A DNA stretch of 64,000 bases, from positions 37,486 to 101,485 of the forward strand of contig CAIVGN010000198.1 of NCBI GenBank assembly GCA_903905455.1, in the 5' to 3' direction. The position numbers and the translations under genes are program-made. Positions 33,242 through 44,100 of the stretch are shown here, one piece after another; position 1 is the first letter of the stretch; each line of letters starts with the position of its first letter. The notes beneath the pieces were generated by a model. The model ran no database searches and had not been told where the DNA came from. It worked only from the letters and a program-made list of their open reading frames with translations. The DNA comes from an uncultured Archangium sp. (GTDB lineage: Bacteria > Myxococcota > Myxococcia > Myxococcales > Myxococcaceae).

Positions 33242-34036
33242 GTGACGCGCTACCTCCGGCTCTTCGGGCTCCAGTTCCGCACCTCGGTGCTGCTCGCGTT
33301 GCAGTACCGCTTCGACTTCTTCATCGACGCCGCCATCGGCCTGTTCTGGACGGCGACGGCCGTGGTGCCGCTCTTCGTGGTCTACGGCGACGCCAGCCGC
33401 CCCGGCATTCCCGGGTGGTCGTTCGGCGAGAGCCTGGTGGTGGTGGCCTGCTTCATCACGCTCCAGGCGGTGCTCGACGGGGCCATCAACCCCGGCCTGC
33501 AGGCGGTGATCGATCACATCCGCAAGGGCACCCTCGACTTCGTGCTCCTCAAGCCGGCGGACGCGCAGTTCCTGGTGTCGACCTCGCGCTTTCAGCTCTG
33601 GCGCGTCTCGGGTTTGATCCAGGCCGCCATCGTCTTCGGTCTCGCCTTCCGGCAACTGGATCGGCTGCCCTCGGTCTTCGGCGTGCTCAGCGCGTCGTTG
33701 CTGCTGGGGGTGGCGACGCTGCTGCTCTATTCGTTGTGGATCCTGATCATCAGCGCGGCCTTCATCGTGGTGAAGGTCGACAACCTGACCTACCTCTTCA
33801 CCTCGATCTTCGACGCAGCCCGCTGGCCCTCGAGCGTCTTCCGGGGGCCGGTGAAGTTCTTCTTCACCTTCGTCATTCCCCTTGCGGTGATGACCACCTA
33901 CCCGGCCGAGGCGCTGCTGGGGCGGCTCGAGTTGCAGACCCTCGGCTTTGCCATCGCGGGCTCGCTCACCTTCGCCGGGGTGGCGCGGGCGGTGTGGCTG
34001 CAGAGCATTGCTCACTACAGCTCGGCTGGCGGCTGA
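33242..34036 (+). CDS. ABC-2 family permease (PF06182-like), subunit 2
   Basis: 264 residues, GTG start 1 nt after the first permease stop. Six predicted helices with IRKGTLDFVLLKPADAQFLVSTSRFQLWRV, the counterpart of the RQGxLxxxLLRP motif in subunit 1, and YPAEALLGRLELQT near the C-terminus. Completes a heteromeric exporter of the type annotated for antibiotic, lipid or polysaccharide export. The 48-bp gap to the HDOD gene suggests the operon ends here. Confidence 0.87.
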   Translation: MTRYLRLFGLQFRTSVLLALQYRFDFFIDAAIGLFWTATAVVPLFVVYGDASRPGIPGWSFGESLVVVACFITLQAVLDGAINPGLQAVIDHIRKGTLDFVLLKPADAQFLVSTSRFQLWRVSGLIQAAIVFGLAFRQLDRLPSVFGVLSASLLLGVATLLLYSLWILIISAAFIVVKVDNLTYLFTSIFDAARWPSSVFRGPVKFFFTFVIPLAVMTTYPAEALLGRLELQTLGFAIAGSLTFAGVARAVWLQSIAHYSSAGG

Positions 34037-34084
34037 TCCACGGCGCGGCGCATGCACTGGCTCCCCTGGTACGGGAGGTTGGCC

Positions 34085-35170
34085 ATGTGGAAGTGGTTCC
34101 AGCGCGTCTTCGGGCAGGCGCCCAGTGTCAGCGTGCCCCCTGTAGCAGTCGAGCCGATCCGCAGGGATCCACCGAAGCTGCGGGTGATCGAGGGTGGCAA
34201 GGACCAGGGTTCGCCCTTCGATCAGCTCATGGCGTTGACGGGTCAGTTGATACCCGATCGCGTAGAATTGACCCCGGAGCAGGTCCAGCGCGAGGTGATG
34301 CTCACCGAGCAGGTGCTGGTGCACTTCCGCAAGAACCGGCCGGCGCCCTCGGCCCTGCCGTCGGTCTCGTTGCAGGTGCTCAACCTGGTCGCCGAGCCGG
34401 AGCTGTCGATCGCCGAGCTCTCCAAGGTGGTGTCCCAGGACCCCGCGTTCTCCGCGGCGATCCTCAAGGTCGCCAACTCGCCCACGTACGCCGGTTCGCA
34501 CGAGATCCAGACCCTTCGCGACGCGGTGTCCCGGCTCGGGCTCTCGGAGGTCGGCCGGGTGGCGGGCATGGTGTCGGCGCGGTCGCTCTTTCAGCCCCAG
34601 GTGCGCAGCGAGTTCGCGGCCTTCGGCCCCAGGTGGAACGACATCTTCGCCGAGTCGGTCGCGGCGGCCCGGGGCGCGGCGTGGCTGGCCATGCGCGTGC
34701 CCAGGGCGCGCAGTGATCACGCCTACCTCGCGGGCATCCTCCACGATCTCGGCCGCTCGGTAGCCCTGCGTTCGGTGGCCGCGCTGGCCCTCGTGGAGCA
34801 CAACTTCGACCTCGAGGGCACGGAGATCGATCGGGTCGTCGAGCGCGTGCACGTGGAGATCGGCGGCGAGGCGCACGTCGAGTGGAGCCTCCCGCGCTTC
34901 CCCACCATGGTCGCCATCCGGCACCACGATCTCGGGCTGCCCCACGACGGGGAGTACCTCGACGTGCACATCGTACGGCTGTGCAGCGCGCTGGTGCAGG
35001 TGCGGCGCCAGCCGTGGCGCATGGACCAGGTGCGCATCGAGGTCGACGAGAGCTGTCACGCCCTGAGTCTCGACGCCTTCGCCCTGCGATCGCTCGAGAC
35101 CCAGCTGCGCGCCGAGATGGAGACCGTGCTCGCGTCGTTCCACCAGCCGCGCAAGCGCATTGCGCCCTGA
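34085..35170 (+). CDS. HDOD domain signalling protein
   Basis: 361 residues. GGGAGG (34073-34078) 6 nt upstream selects ATG 34085 (MWKWFQRVFG) over the in-frame ATG at 34052. The HDOD domain (about 90-300) is marked by ALPSVSLQVLNLVAEPELSIAELSKVVSQDPAFSAAILKVANSP, TLRDAVSRLGLSEVGRV, DHAYLAGILHDLGR and EVGGE-like EIGGEAHVEWSLP. The metal-binding HD pair is largely replaced, as usual for HDOD proteins, except HDLGR. Basic N-terminal ~60 residues have no recognised domain. Such proteins link c-di-GMP or kinase signalling to motility in other proteobacteria; partner unknown here. Confidence 0.9.
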   Translation: MWKWFQRVFGQAPSVSVPPVAVEPIRRDPPKLRVIEGGKDQGSPFDQLMALTGQLIPDRVELTPEQVQREVMLTEQVLVHFRKNRPAPSALPSVSLQVLNLVAEPELSIAELSKVVSQDPAFSAAILKVANSPTYAGSHEIQTLRDAVSRLGLSEVGRVAGMVSARSLFQPQVRSEFAAFGPRWNDIFAESVAAARGAAWLAMRVPRARSDHAYLAGILHDLGRSVALRSVAALALVEHNFDLEGTEIDRVVERVHVEIGGEAHVEWSLPRFPTMVAIRHHDLGLPHDGEYLDVHIVRLCSALVQVRRQPWRMDQVRIEVDESCHALSLDAFALRSLETQLRAEMETVLASFHQPRKRIAP

Positions 35171-35195
35171 GCAGGCCGGTGGCATCTGACGGCGG

Positions 35196-35951
35196 GTGAA
35201 GATCGCCACGTGGAACATCAACTCGGTGCGCGCGCGCCTCGACCGGCTGCTCGAGTACCTGGCCACGCGCTCGCCTGACGTGCTGTGCCTGCAAGAGCTC
35301 AAGTGCACCGACGCGCAGTTCCCGCGCGCGGAGATCGAAGCGGCCGGCTACCGCTGTGAGGTCTTCGGGCAGAAGACGTACAACGGCGTGGCGATCCTCT
35401 CGAAGGAGCCGGTCACCGACGTGGTGCGCAACCTCGGCGACGGGGACGAGCAGGCCCGGGTGATCGCCGCGACCTGCCAGGGCATTCGCGTGGTGGGCCT
35501 CTACGCGCCCAACGGCCAGGCGCTCGATTCACCGGCCTACGTCTACAAGCTCGAGTGGTACGCGAAGCTCACCCGCTGGCTGCAGGCGATGCAGGGTCCG
35601 CTGCTGGTGTGCGGCGACTTCAACGTGGCCCCGGCCGACCTGGACACCTGGGACCCGGCGCTGTGGCAGGGCATGACCTTGTGCTCGCCGAGGGAGCGCG
35701 CGGCCTTCCTGGGGCTGCTCTCGGCCCACCACCTCACCGATCTCTTCCGCCACCAGCACCCCGAGCCCGGGCGCTTCACCTGGTGGGACTACCGGGCCGG
35801 CGCGTTCCACAAGAACCAGGGCCTGCGCATCGACCACCTGCTGGTCACCGACGAGCTCGTGGCCCGCTGCACGGCCATCGACGTCGACCGCGAGGCACGC
35901 AAGGGACCGCAGCCGTCCGATCACGCGCCGGTCTGGGCGCAGTTCGCGTAG
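35196..35951 (+). CDS. xth: Exodeoxyribonuclease III family AP endonuclease
   Basis: 251 residues, GTG start. Complete ExoIII fold: KIATWNINSVRARL, CLQELKCTD (metal-binding Glu), TYNGVAILSK, GDFNVAPADLD (catalytic Asp/Asn), TWWDYRAGAFHKNQGLRIDHLLVT and SDHAPVWAQF (catalytic Asp-His). Base-excision repair of abasic sites and 3' blocked ends. It starts 25 nt after the HDOD gene, so could be read from the same promoter, though no functional link is evident. Confidence 0.95.
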   Translation: MKIATWNINSVRARLDRLLEYLATRSPDVLCLQELKCTDAQFPRAEIEAAGYRCEVFGQKTYNGVAILSKEPVTDVVRNLGDGDEQARVIAATCQGIRVVGLYAPNGQALDSPAYVYKLEWYAKLTRWLQAMQGPLLVCGDFNVAPADLDTWDPALWQGMTLCSPRERAAFLGLLSAHHLTDLFRHQHPEPGRFTWWDYRAGAFHKNQGLRIDHLLVTDELVARCTAIDVDREARKGPQPSDHAPVWAQFA

Positions 35952-35978
35952 TGTCCGCGCCCGAAAGGGGTGGACCAC

Positions 35979-36983
35979 ATGATGTCAGTCGCAGGCCTCG
36001 TCTTCGGGGCGCTCGGTTGGTTCGTACTTCGTTACGTCATCTTCGGCTTCTTCACCGTCAACCAGAACGAGAAGGCCGTGAAGACGTCCTTCGGTCGGGC
36101 CGTTCGCTTGACCACCACCACGCTCGACAACCCGATGGCCGAGTACCTGCGGCCTGACGAACGCGAGCGCTACAAGTACCCGCAGCTCGAGGTCATCCAG
36201 CCCGGCGGGCCCTACTTCAAGTGGCCCTGGGAGAAGGTCTACAAGGTCTCCGTCGCCACCGAGACCGTCAACCTCGCCTTCGACCCCGAGGACATCAACG
36301 CCAACCGCGGCGGCACCGAGCTCGACGCCGTCACCAAGGACCAGCTCAACATCGGCCTCGTGGGCCAGCTGCGCTTCCGCGTCAGCGACCAGAACCTCTA
36401 CGCGTACATCTTCGGCGTGAAGCGGCCGCTGGTGCACGTGCTGGGCTTCTTCGTTTCGGTGCTGCGCCAGAAGATCGCCTCCTTCGAGGCCCCCGAGGTG
36501 GCCGTGGGCACGGCCCAGGTCGGCGCCCCGCTCAACGTGGGCGATCTCTCGGCCGCCGCCGGCGTGTCGATCAACGACCTGCGCAAGAACCTGCGCCTGC
36601 TCAACGAGGACATGGACAAGGGCTGCATGTCGTCCACCGCGCGCTACGGCATCACCCTCGACGCCTCGCTGATCACCGGCATCGACCCGCCGCACGACGT
36701 CGAGAGCGCGCTCGCCGCCATCAACACCGCGCACAACCAGGTCGGCGCGGAGATCTCGCTGGCCCAGGCCTCGGCGGACCAGAAGCTGGTGCAGTCGCGC
36801 CGCGCCGTCGAGATCCAGACCCTCAACGCCCAGGCCGAGGTCGAGCCCCTGCTCCAGTTGGCCGACCAGCTCGCCGCGCTCAAGCGCAACGGTGGCTCGG
36901 GCGTGCTCAACGCCTACGTGCGCAACGTGAAGCTCACGCTGTTCAGCAAGGCCCGCAACGCGTTCGTCGAGGTGAAGCCGTGA
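35979..36983 (+). CDS. SPFH/band 7 membrane protein A
   Basis: 334 residues; ATG 35979 fits AAAGGGG (35964-35970) 8 nt upstream. One N-terminal transmembrane helix (about 5-22), then the SPFH domain (FFTVNQNEKAVKTSFGRA ... QLRFRVSDQNLYAYIF) and a coiled-coil, Ala/Gln-rich helix (about 240-300; HNQVGAEISLAQASADQKLVQSRR) as in flotillin/HflK-type proteins. It carries an unusual internal loop (KNLRLLNEDMDKGCMSSTARYG). Overlaps the next SPFH gene by GTGA; the pair resembles HflK-HflC, which form a membrane cage around FtsH. Confidence 0.87.
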   Translation: MMSVAGLVFGALGWFVLRYVIFGFFTVNQNEKAVKTSFGRAVRLTTTTLDNPMAEYLRPDERERYKYPQLEVIQPGGPYFKWPWEKVYKVSVATETVNLAFDPEDINANRGGTELDAVTKDQLNIGLVGQLRFRVSDQNLYAYIFGVKRPLVHVLGFFVSVLRQKIASFEAPEVAVGTAQVGAPLNVGDLSAAAGVSINDLRKNLRLLNEDMDKGCMSSTARYGITLDASLITGIDPPHDVESALAAINTAHNQVGAEISLAQASADQKLVQSRRAVEIQTLNAQAEVEPLLQLADQLAALKRNGGSGVLNAYVRNVKLTLFSKARNAFVEVKP

Positions 36984-37879
36984 ACTTCCTCATCGCCATG
37001 GTCGTCGGCTTCGTCGCCTGCTTCATCGGCTTCCCCATCGCCATGGCCATCGCCAGGGCGTTCGGGCTGTACACCATCATCGAAGAGCGCAAGGCGACGG
37101 TGTTCACGCTCTTCGGCGAGGTCCTGGGTACCATCAGCGACCCCGGCCTCCACTTCCTGTGGGCCAAGCTGGGCATCAAGGCCGCGCTCATTCCGTTCTT
37201 CGGCAAGGTGCACCAGGTCGACTTGCGCCTCGACCAGGAATACCTGCGCAGCCAGCCGGTGAACTCCGAGGAGGGCGCGCCGATGGGCATCGGCATCTGG
37301 TACGAGATGTACGTCAGCGACCCGGTCTCGTTCCTCTTCAAGAACGCCGACCCGCGCGGCTCCATGCGCGCCAACGTGAGCAACGCGGCGGTGCGCACGC
37401 TCTCGAACATGAAGCTGGGCGACATGCTCGAGACGCGCCACGTGATGAGCCAGGCAGTGCGCAACGAGGTCACCCCCCGTTCGGCCGAGTGGGGCTACCA
37501 GCTGGGCTCGGTCTACATCCGCAAGGTGCACTTCCGTGACGTGGCGATGATCCGCGGCATCGAAGAGAAGGTCGTCAACCGGCTGCGCCAGGTGACCTCC
37601 GCCATCAGCCAGGACGGCACCAACCAGGTGAACATCATCAAGTCGTCGGCCGACTCCAAGGCCGCCGCCGAGTTCGCCCGCGCCGCCGCCCAGCGCCCCT
37701 TCATCGTGGGCAAGGCGCTGCAGACCATCTCGGCCGACGCCGAGGTCATGGAGGCGATGTTCGAGCTGCTCGAGACCCAGAAGCTGCTCGAGTCAGGGGC
37801 CCCGGTGACGCTGCTCCCCGAGAACTCCAAGGCCACGTCGCTGCTGCTCCCGCTGCTGGCCGCGCAGAACAACAAGTAG
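36980..37879 (+). CDS. SPFH/band 7 membrane protein B
   Basis: 299 residues, GTG in the GTGA overlap. N-terminal hydrophobic segment (about 3-27), then SPFH strands (TIIEERKATVFTLFGEVLGTISDPGLHF, VDLRLDQEYLRSQPVNSEEGAPMGIGIWYEMYVSDP) and a helical C-terminus rich in Ala and Gln (SSADSKAAAEFARAAAQRPF). Partner of the preceding protein, likely forming a hetero-oligomeric membrane assembly. No FtsH or NfeD gene adjoins. The 55 bp after it contain a hairpin, then the zinc-ribbon peptide gene. Confidence 0.87.
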   Translation: MNFLIAMVVGFVACFIGFPIAMAIARAFGLYTIIEERKATVFTLFGEVLGTISDPGLHFLWAKLGIKAALIPFFGKVHQVDLRLDQEYLRSQPVNSEEGAPMGIGIWYEMYVSDPVSFLFKNADPRGSMRANVSNAAVRTLSNMKLGDMLETRHVMSQAVRNEVTPRSAEWGYQLGSVYIRKVHFRDVAMIRGIEEKVVNRLRQVTSAISQDGTNQVNIIKSSADSKAAAEFARAAAQRPFIVGKALQTISADAEVMEAMFELLETQKLLESGAPVTLLPENSKATSLLLPLLAAQNNK

Positions 37880-37898
37880 TTCAGGCAGCCCGGGCCTT

Positions 37899-37925
37899 GC
37901 AGGTGCGACTTCCCGTCGTACCTGT
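37899..37925 (+). terminator. Hairpin after the SPFH pair
   Basis: GCAGGTGCGAC (37899-37909), TTCCC loop, GTCGTACCTGT (37915-37925): an 11-position stem with two G-T wobbles. There is no T-run afterwards and the zinc-ribbon ATG follows 9 nt later, so it may instead be an operator or translational control element of that gene. Confidence 0.4.
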
Positions 37926-37934
37926 AAGCCCATC

Positions 37935-38147
37935 ATGACCACCGAAGTCCGAGTCATCAGCGAAGGAACCGCCGAACTGCAGGTGCCCCATTCCTGCCCC
38001 ACCTGTGATGGGGCGTTGGAGCTCCGCATCTCCCCCGATGGCGCGCGGAGCTTCTGCGCGACCTGCCACACCATCGGCAAGCCCCGCCTCCACCAGGACG
38101 CTCACCACGGCATCGCGCTGCACTTCCGCGACCTGGGGCGGTGCTGA
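37935..38147 (+). CDS. Small zinc-ribbon protein
   Basis: 70 residues. Two CxxC knuckles (SCPTCDGALEL and SFCATCHTIGKP) 20 residues apart form a probable zinc ribbon; the C-terminal part is His-rich (LHQDAHHGIALHF). Similar small ribbons serve as protein- or nucleic-acid-binding modules. It directly follows the SPFH pair and its stop is immediately adjacent to the stop of the convergent MopE/VWA gene. A role with the SPFH complex is only positional inference. Confidence 0.65.
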   Translation: MTTEVRVISEGTAELQVPHSCPTCDGALELRISPDGARSFCATCHTIGKPRLHQDAHHGIALHFRDLGRC

Positions 38148-41100
38148 TCAGTTGATGTAGACGAACGTCGCGTAGGCCACCGTCACGTCGGTGCCTGCCG
38201 GCGGCGAGACCCCGAAGAAGAGCAGGGTGTTGTTCGCCGGGTCGTAGTCGAAGCCGTTCTGGCGGGCGCGGGGCACGGGCACCGTGGTCTGCGTCGCCAG
38301 GGAGCCGGAGATGGGCCGCGACGCGAGCGTGGCCCGGGACGAGGCGCCGATGGCTCCGAAGAGGATCTCCTCCACCACCTCGGTGATGTTGGGGTTGCAG
38401 ATGCTCCCGGTGCTGCCCCCGGTCGCCGTCGAGAGGTCGATGTACTGGGTGCCGGCCACCGCCGCGCCCAGGCCCACGCGGGTGCACCCCGACGGCCGCG
38501 GCCCCACGATGCCGAAGGTGACCGCGTTCTCGGCGAGGAAGTCGGTCGCGTAGTCTGCCACCGGCTTGAGCCCCGAGTTCTCCTCGTCACTGACGAAGAC
38601 CACCACGAGGCCCGCGTCGTCGCGAATGCGCAGCGCTGCGGGCAGCGTCGCGGGGCGCGCGCGGCGAATGGCCCGCAGGGCGTACTCGATGCCCATCTCG
38701 AAGCCGTTGCCGTTGATGCCCACCCGCACGTCGCTCTTGAACTGCCCCAGTTCGCTGGTGAACCCGCTGCCGCGCAGCACGTCGCTGTCGGTGGTGATCA
38801 CCCCAATGCGGAAGTCGATGCCCGAGGCCTGGAAGGCGGTGAACAGGGCGTCGGCCGAACTCGCCAGCGCGGCCTGTTCCTCGAGCATGGAGGCCGAGTT
38901 GTCGACCACGAAGAGGAAGTCGGTCTTCAGCGGGGGCGCCCCGAGGTGCTCGCAGTTGTAGTTGAGGATCGCGTCCGGCGCCGACAGGTGCGAGCCGTTG
39001 GTGAAGTCCGTCAGCGCGGGCTGGTTCGCGGTGAAGTCGCGCAGCGTGCTCACGGCGCCGGCGATGAAGACGTCGGTGCGGGTGATGCGGAACAGCAGGT
39101 ACACCACCAGCCGGTCCTCGGTGGCGCTCCCGGCCACCACGGGCAGGGGTCCCACGTCGCTGGCCGGCCGGCCCGAGAGGGAGGTCGCCAGGCGGTTGCG
39201 CACCGAGAAGGGCGTGGTGGCCGTGGCGAAGGTCAGGGTCGAGGCGTGCGAGGCGTTGCCCTGCATGCGATCGTCCACGTAGACGCGGTTCGAGCGCTCG
39301 ATGCGGTCGCGCACCAGCGGCGTGCCCCCGAGGCTGGTGAGGGCGGCCACCTCGCGCGCGGCGAGCAGCGACAGGGCCCCGGGCTGCCCCACCAGGTCGG
39401 CGGGCACGGGCCGGCGCAGGACGAAGCCCGCGAAGTTCGACGCCGCGTCATCGAGCACCAGCATCTGCGCGGTGTCCTTCACCGTCACCGCGTAGCGACG
39501 GCTGTGCGCGAAGACCACGCCGGTGCCGGGCAAGGGGGTGGGCAGTTGCTCGACCGGGAACAGCCCGGGGCAGGGCCATTCGGGCCGGGGGATGAAGCCC
39601 GCATCGACGCCGGCGTCGACGTCACCCCCGTCGATCTCGACCGAGGCATCGGCCACGGGTGGGATCTCGAAGGCGCTGGTGCAGCCCGAGAGGAACAGCC
39701 CCACGCCGAGCGCCAGGGGGGCGGCGCCGCGGCTGAGCCGGGCCTGGCGGCGCGAGCGCGCGCCGAGCAGCGCCAGGGCCAGCAAGGCCAGCGGCGCGAC
39801 GTCCGCCGGGCTGGAGCACCCACAGCCGGTGGCCACGCGCGGGCGAGCGGGTCCGACCCCTGCGTCGTCGCCACCCAGGCCACCGTCGTCGGTGGCGCCG
39901 GCATCGGCCTCGCCCCCGTCGACGCCGCCGTCGGGGTCCACGCCGCCGTCGCTCACGCAGACGCGCAGGCCGGTCTGCGGGTCGAGGTCGGTGTCCCCGT
40001 CGCAGTCGTTGTCCTTGAGGTCGCACAGCTCGGGAGCGCCGCGGAAGATGGCCGGGTCGGCGTCGTTGCAGTCGCCGTCACAGTTGGTCTGGCCGTCCTG
40101 GTCGGCGTCGAAGCACACCGCGCAGAGGTCGAACCGGCCGGGCGCGCTGTCGATGTACGCGTCGCAGTTGTTGTCGATGCGATCGCAGACCTCCGTGGCG
40201 TGGGGGTTGATGGCCGGGTCGGCGTCGTTGCAGTCGCCGCAGAAGGCGGTGAAGCCGTCGTGGTCGCGATCGTCGGCGCCCTCGTCGACGCGGCCGTCGC
40301 AGTTGTCGTCCTTGCCGTTGGCGGCGACCTCGATGGCCCCGGGGTTGATGGTCGGGTCGGTGTCGTCACAGTCGCCGAAGCACGAGGCCACGTAGTCCCC
40401 GTCCACGTCGAAGCCCTCGTCCGTGCGGCCGTTGCAGTCGTTGTCCTGGCCGTCGCAGATCTCCACGGCCACCGACACGTTGCCGCCGGCCGGGTGCACC
40501 GAGGCATTGAAGTCGTTGCAGTCGCCCTGGCAGGTGGTCACGCCGTCGCCGTCGGCGTCGGTGTCTTCATCCACGCGGCCGTCGCAGTTCTCGTCGACCC
40601 CGTTGCCGCAGATCTCGCGGCGGAAGGGGCTGCGCGCCGGGTCCTGGTCGTCGCAGTCGCCGGCGCAGGTGGTGGCGAAGTCACCGTCGAGATCGAAGCC
40701 CTCGTCGCGCTGGGTGTCGCAGTCGTTGTCGAAGCCGTCGCACACCTCGACCGCGCCGGGGTTGATGGCCGCGAGGTGATCGTCGCAGTCGCCCTGGCCC
40801 GTCGAGTAGCCGTCGCCGTCTTCGTCGGTGTCTTCGTCGATGGCGCCGTCGCAATCGTCGTCGCGGCCATTGCCCACGCGCTCGGTCTGCTGGGGCCCGA
40901 TGGCGGCGTTGCCGTCGTCGCAGTCACCCTGGCAGTTGGTGACGCCGTCGGCGTCGAAGTCGTGGCAGGGCGCGCCGCGGCACACGTTGCCCTCGTCGAC
41001 CTGGGCGTTGCAGTTGTTGTCGCGGCAGTCGCAGATCTCCGCCAGGCCGGGCCGGTTGAAGGGGTCGGTGTCGTCGCAGTCGCCCTGGCAGGTGGTGACG

Positions 41101-44100
41101 CCGTCGTGATCGAGATCGTAGCCGTCGTCGATCACCCCGTCGCAGTCCTCGTCGCGCCCGTCGCACAGCAGCTCCGGGTCGTTGACGCCGCCGTCGGGCA
41201 CGAAGGCCGGAAAGCCGCCGTCGGCCAGCGGGGAAGGCTTCACCTCGCCCAGGCACGCGCCGGTGCCCACGCCGTTGAGGCACTGCTGGCTGCCGTCACG
41301 GCAGATGCCGCGACCCCGCGTCTCGGTCGGGCCCGAGTAGCAGGCCGTGGACACGCCATCGACGGTACCGTCGCAGTCGTTGTCCTTGCCGTCGCAGATC
41401 TCCGGGAGCCCCGGGCGCACCGCGGGGTCGGTGTCCACGCAGTCTCCGGCGCACGAGCGCACGCCGTCCATGTCCACGTCGAAGCTGCCGTCGTCGATGG
41501 TGCCGTCGCAGTCTTCGTCGAGGCCGTCGCACACGAGCTCGCCCTGGGCCGGGTCGTTGGCGGGCAGCGTCGCGCCCGCGCAGGTGGCCCACGCGCCCAG
41601 GGTGCTGCAGGCCTGCATGCCGGCCACGCAGGCGCCCTTCGGCTGGCACATCGGGCCGGGGCAGGTGCCGGCATAGGTGTCGGGGGTGACGTTGGGCCCG
41701 GCAAAGCAGCGCCGCGCCGGAACGTCGTCCAGGCGCGCGTTGCAGTTCTGGTCGATGGTGTCGCACAGCTCCACGGCCCCGGGCTTGATGGTGGCGTCGG
41801 TGTCGTTGCAGTCGCAGTTCATCGCGTTGTTGCAGGCCGCGCACGAGAGGAAGCCGTCGCCGTCCTGGTCGAAGCCGTCGTCGACGGTGCCGTTGCAGTC
41901 GTCGTCGCGGCCGTTGCAGACCTCGGCGGTGGGGACGATCTCGTTCATGCACGCGGCGAAGCTGCTCATGCCGGGCACGGTGGCGTTGCACACCCGCACG
42001 CCGGCCACGCAAGCGCCGACGCCCTGGGTCCCCGTGGGTCCGGAGTAGCAGTTGGCCGTCAGCTTGCCGCCGGGCCCGCTGCCTTCGTCGACCTGACCGT
42101 TGCAGTTGTTGTCGATGGCGTCGCAGGTCTCGGACGCCGTGGGGCGCACCATGTTGTTGCCGTCGTTGCAGTCGCAGGCCGGCGACGCCGGGGCGGCGCA
42201 GGTCAGACAGGCGCGACTGCCGTCTCCGTCGGCGTCGATGAGGAGGCCATTGTCGGGGCTTCCGTTGCAGTCGTTGTCGAGGCCGTCACAGACCTCGGTC
42301 ACGGGCAGCGTCTGGCCGGTGCAGGTGCCGTACGCGCCACTGGCGCACACCGCCGAGCCCACGCGGCACTGCCCACGGGGTGTACAGCCCGGTCCGGGGC
42401 AGGCGCCTGCGAAGGTCCCGGCGGGGCCGGTGAAGCAGCGCTGGGCCGCCACGCCGTCGTCGACCAGTCCGTTGCAGTTGTCATCGAGGTTGTTGCAGGT
42501 CTCGGCACTGGCGGTGACGTTCGCCACGCAGGTCAAGCTGCCGGTGGTGCACTGCTCGGTGCCCGGGGCGCAGACCCCGAGCAGGGTCGTGGTGCAGGCG
42601 CCGCCCGAGAGCCCCTCGTCGCGGGTGCCGTTGCAGTTGTCGTCGAGGTTGTTGCAGGTCTCGGTGCCCGGGAAGGTCTGCCCGGGCGTGGCCGCGGAAC
42701 ACGCGGGGAAGTTGCCCGCGACGCAGGCCTGGCTCACGCCTACGCACACCCCACGCGGCGTACAGCCGGTGCCGGGGCAGGTGCCGGTGAAGCTGCCAGC
42801 GGGGCCGGCGTAGCAGACGCGGTTGACGCCCTCGTCGGTTTGGCCGTTGCAGTTGTCGTCGACGTTGTTGCAGGTCTCGGCGAGGCCCGGCCGCACCGCG
42901 TTGTTGGTGTCGTTGCAGTCGCAGTTGGGAGCCGCGCTGGCGCCGCAGCTGCCGCAGGCCCGCGAGCCGTCGCCGTCGACGTCGACGATGAGCCCGTTGT
43001 CGACGGTGCCGTTGCAGTCGTCGTCGAGGCCGTTGCAGGTCTCGGCCGTGGACATCAGGGTCTGGACGCAGCGCACCGCGCCGGCCTGGCACTGGTTGGT
43101 GCCCGCCGCGCAGATGCCCAGCAGGCCGGTGGTGCAGGCCGCGCCGCCCCCGGGGTTGCCGTTGTCGATCACCCCGTTGCAGTCGTCGTCGACGCCGTTG
43201 CAGGTCTCGGTGAGCGCGGTGCGGCCCACGCACGCCGCGGCGCCGCCCTGGCATTGGATGGTGCCCGTGGCGCATCGCCCCTGTTGGCCCGCGACGGCGC
43301 AGGCCGCGCCGACGTTGAAGCCGTTGTCGACGGTGCCATCGCAGTTGTCGTCGACGCCGTTGCAGGTCTCGGTCGCGGCCATGAGGTTCTGCACGCAGTT
43401 GACCGTGCCCGCCTGGCACTGGGTGGTGCCCGCGCTGCAGATGCCGGGCAGCGCCGTGGTGCAGGCCAGGCCGCCGCCGGGGTTGCCCTCGTCGGTGGTG
43501 CCGTTGCAGTTGTCGTCGAGGTTGTTGCAGGTCTCGGTGCGCGTCCCGGGAAGCACCGTGGAGACGCAGGCCACCGTGCCGTTGCCCTGGCACTGGTTGG
43601 TGCCCGGCCGGCACACGCCCTGGTTGGTGCTGGTGCAGGCGGCGGCGACGTTGAAGCCCTCGTCGACTCCGCCCATGCAGTTGTTGTCGAGGCCGTCGCA
43701 GATCTCCGTGGTGGGCCCGGTGGTGCGCACGCAGTTCAGCGCTCCCGATTGGCAGGCCCGGGTGCCGGCGGCGCACACGCCCTGCTGGCCGGTGGCGCAC
43801 GCCCCGCCGCCGCCGGGGTTGCCTTCGTCGACGCCGCCCATGCAGTTGTTGTCGAGCCCGTCACAGGTCTCGGCCGACGGCGCGACGGTGCGCACGCACG
43901 TCACGGCGCCCGCGAGGCACTGGTTGACGCCGGGGCTGCACACGCCGGCCTGGCCGGTGACGCACGCGCCGCCGCCGCCGGGGTTGCCCTCGTCGACCGC
44001 GCCGCTGCAGTTGTTGTCCGCCCCGTCACACACCTCGGCGGCCGCGTTGTTGGGGCAGCCAGGGCCACGAATGACCGCGGCCTGCGGGTTGACCGTGGTG

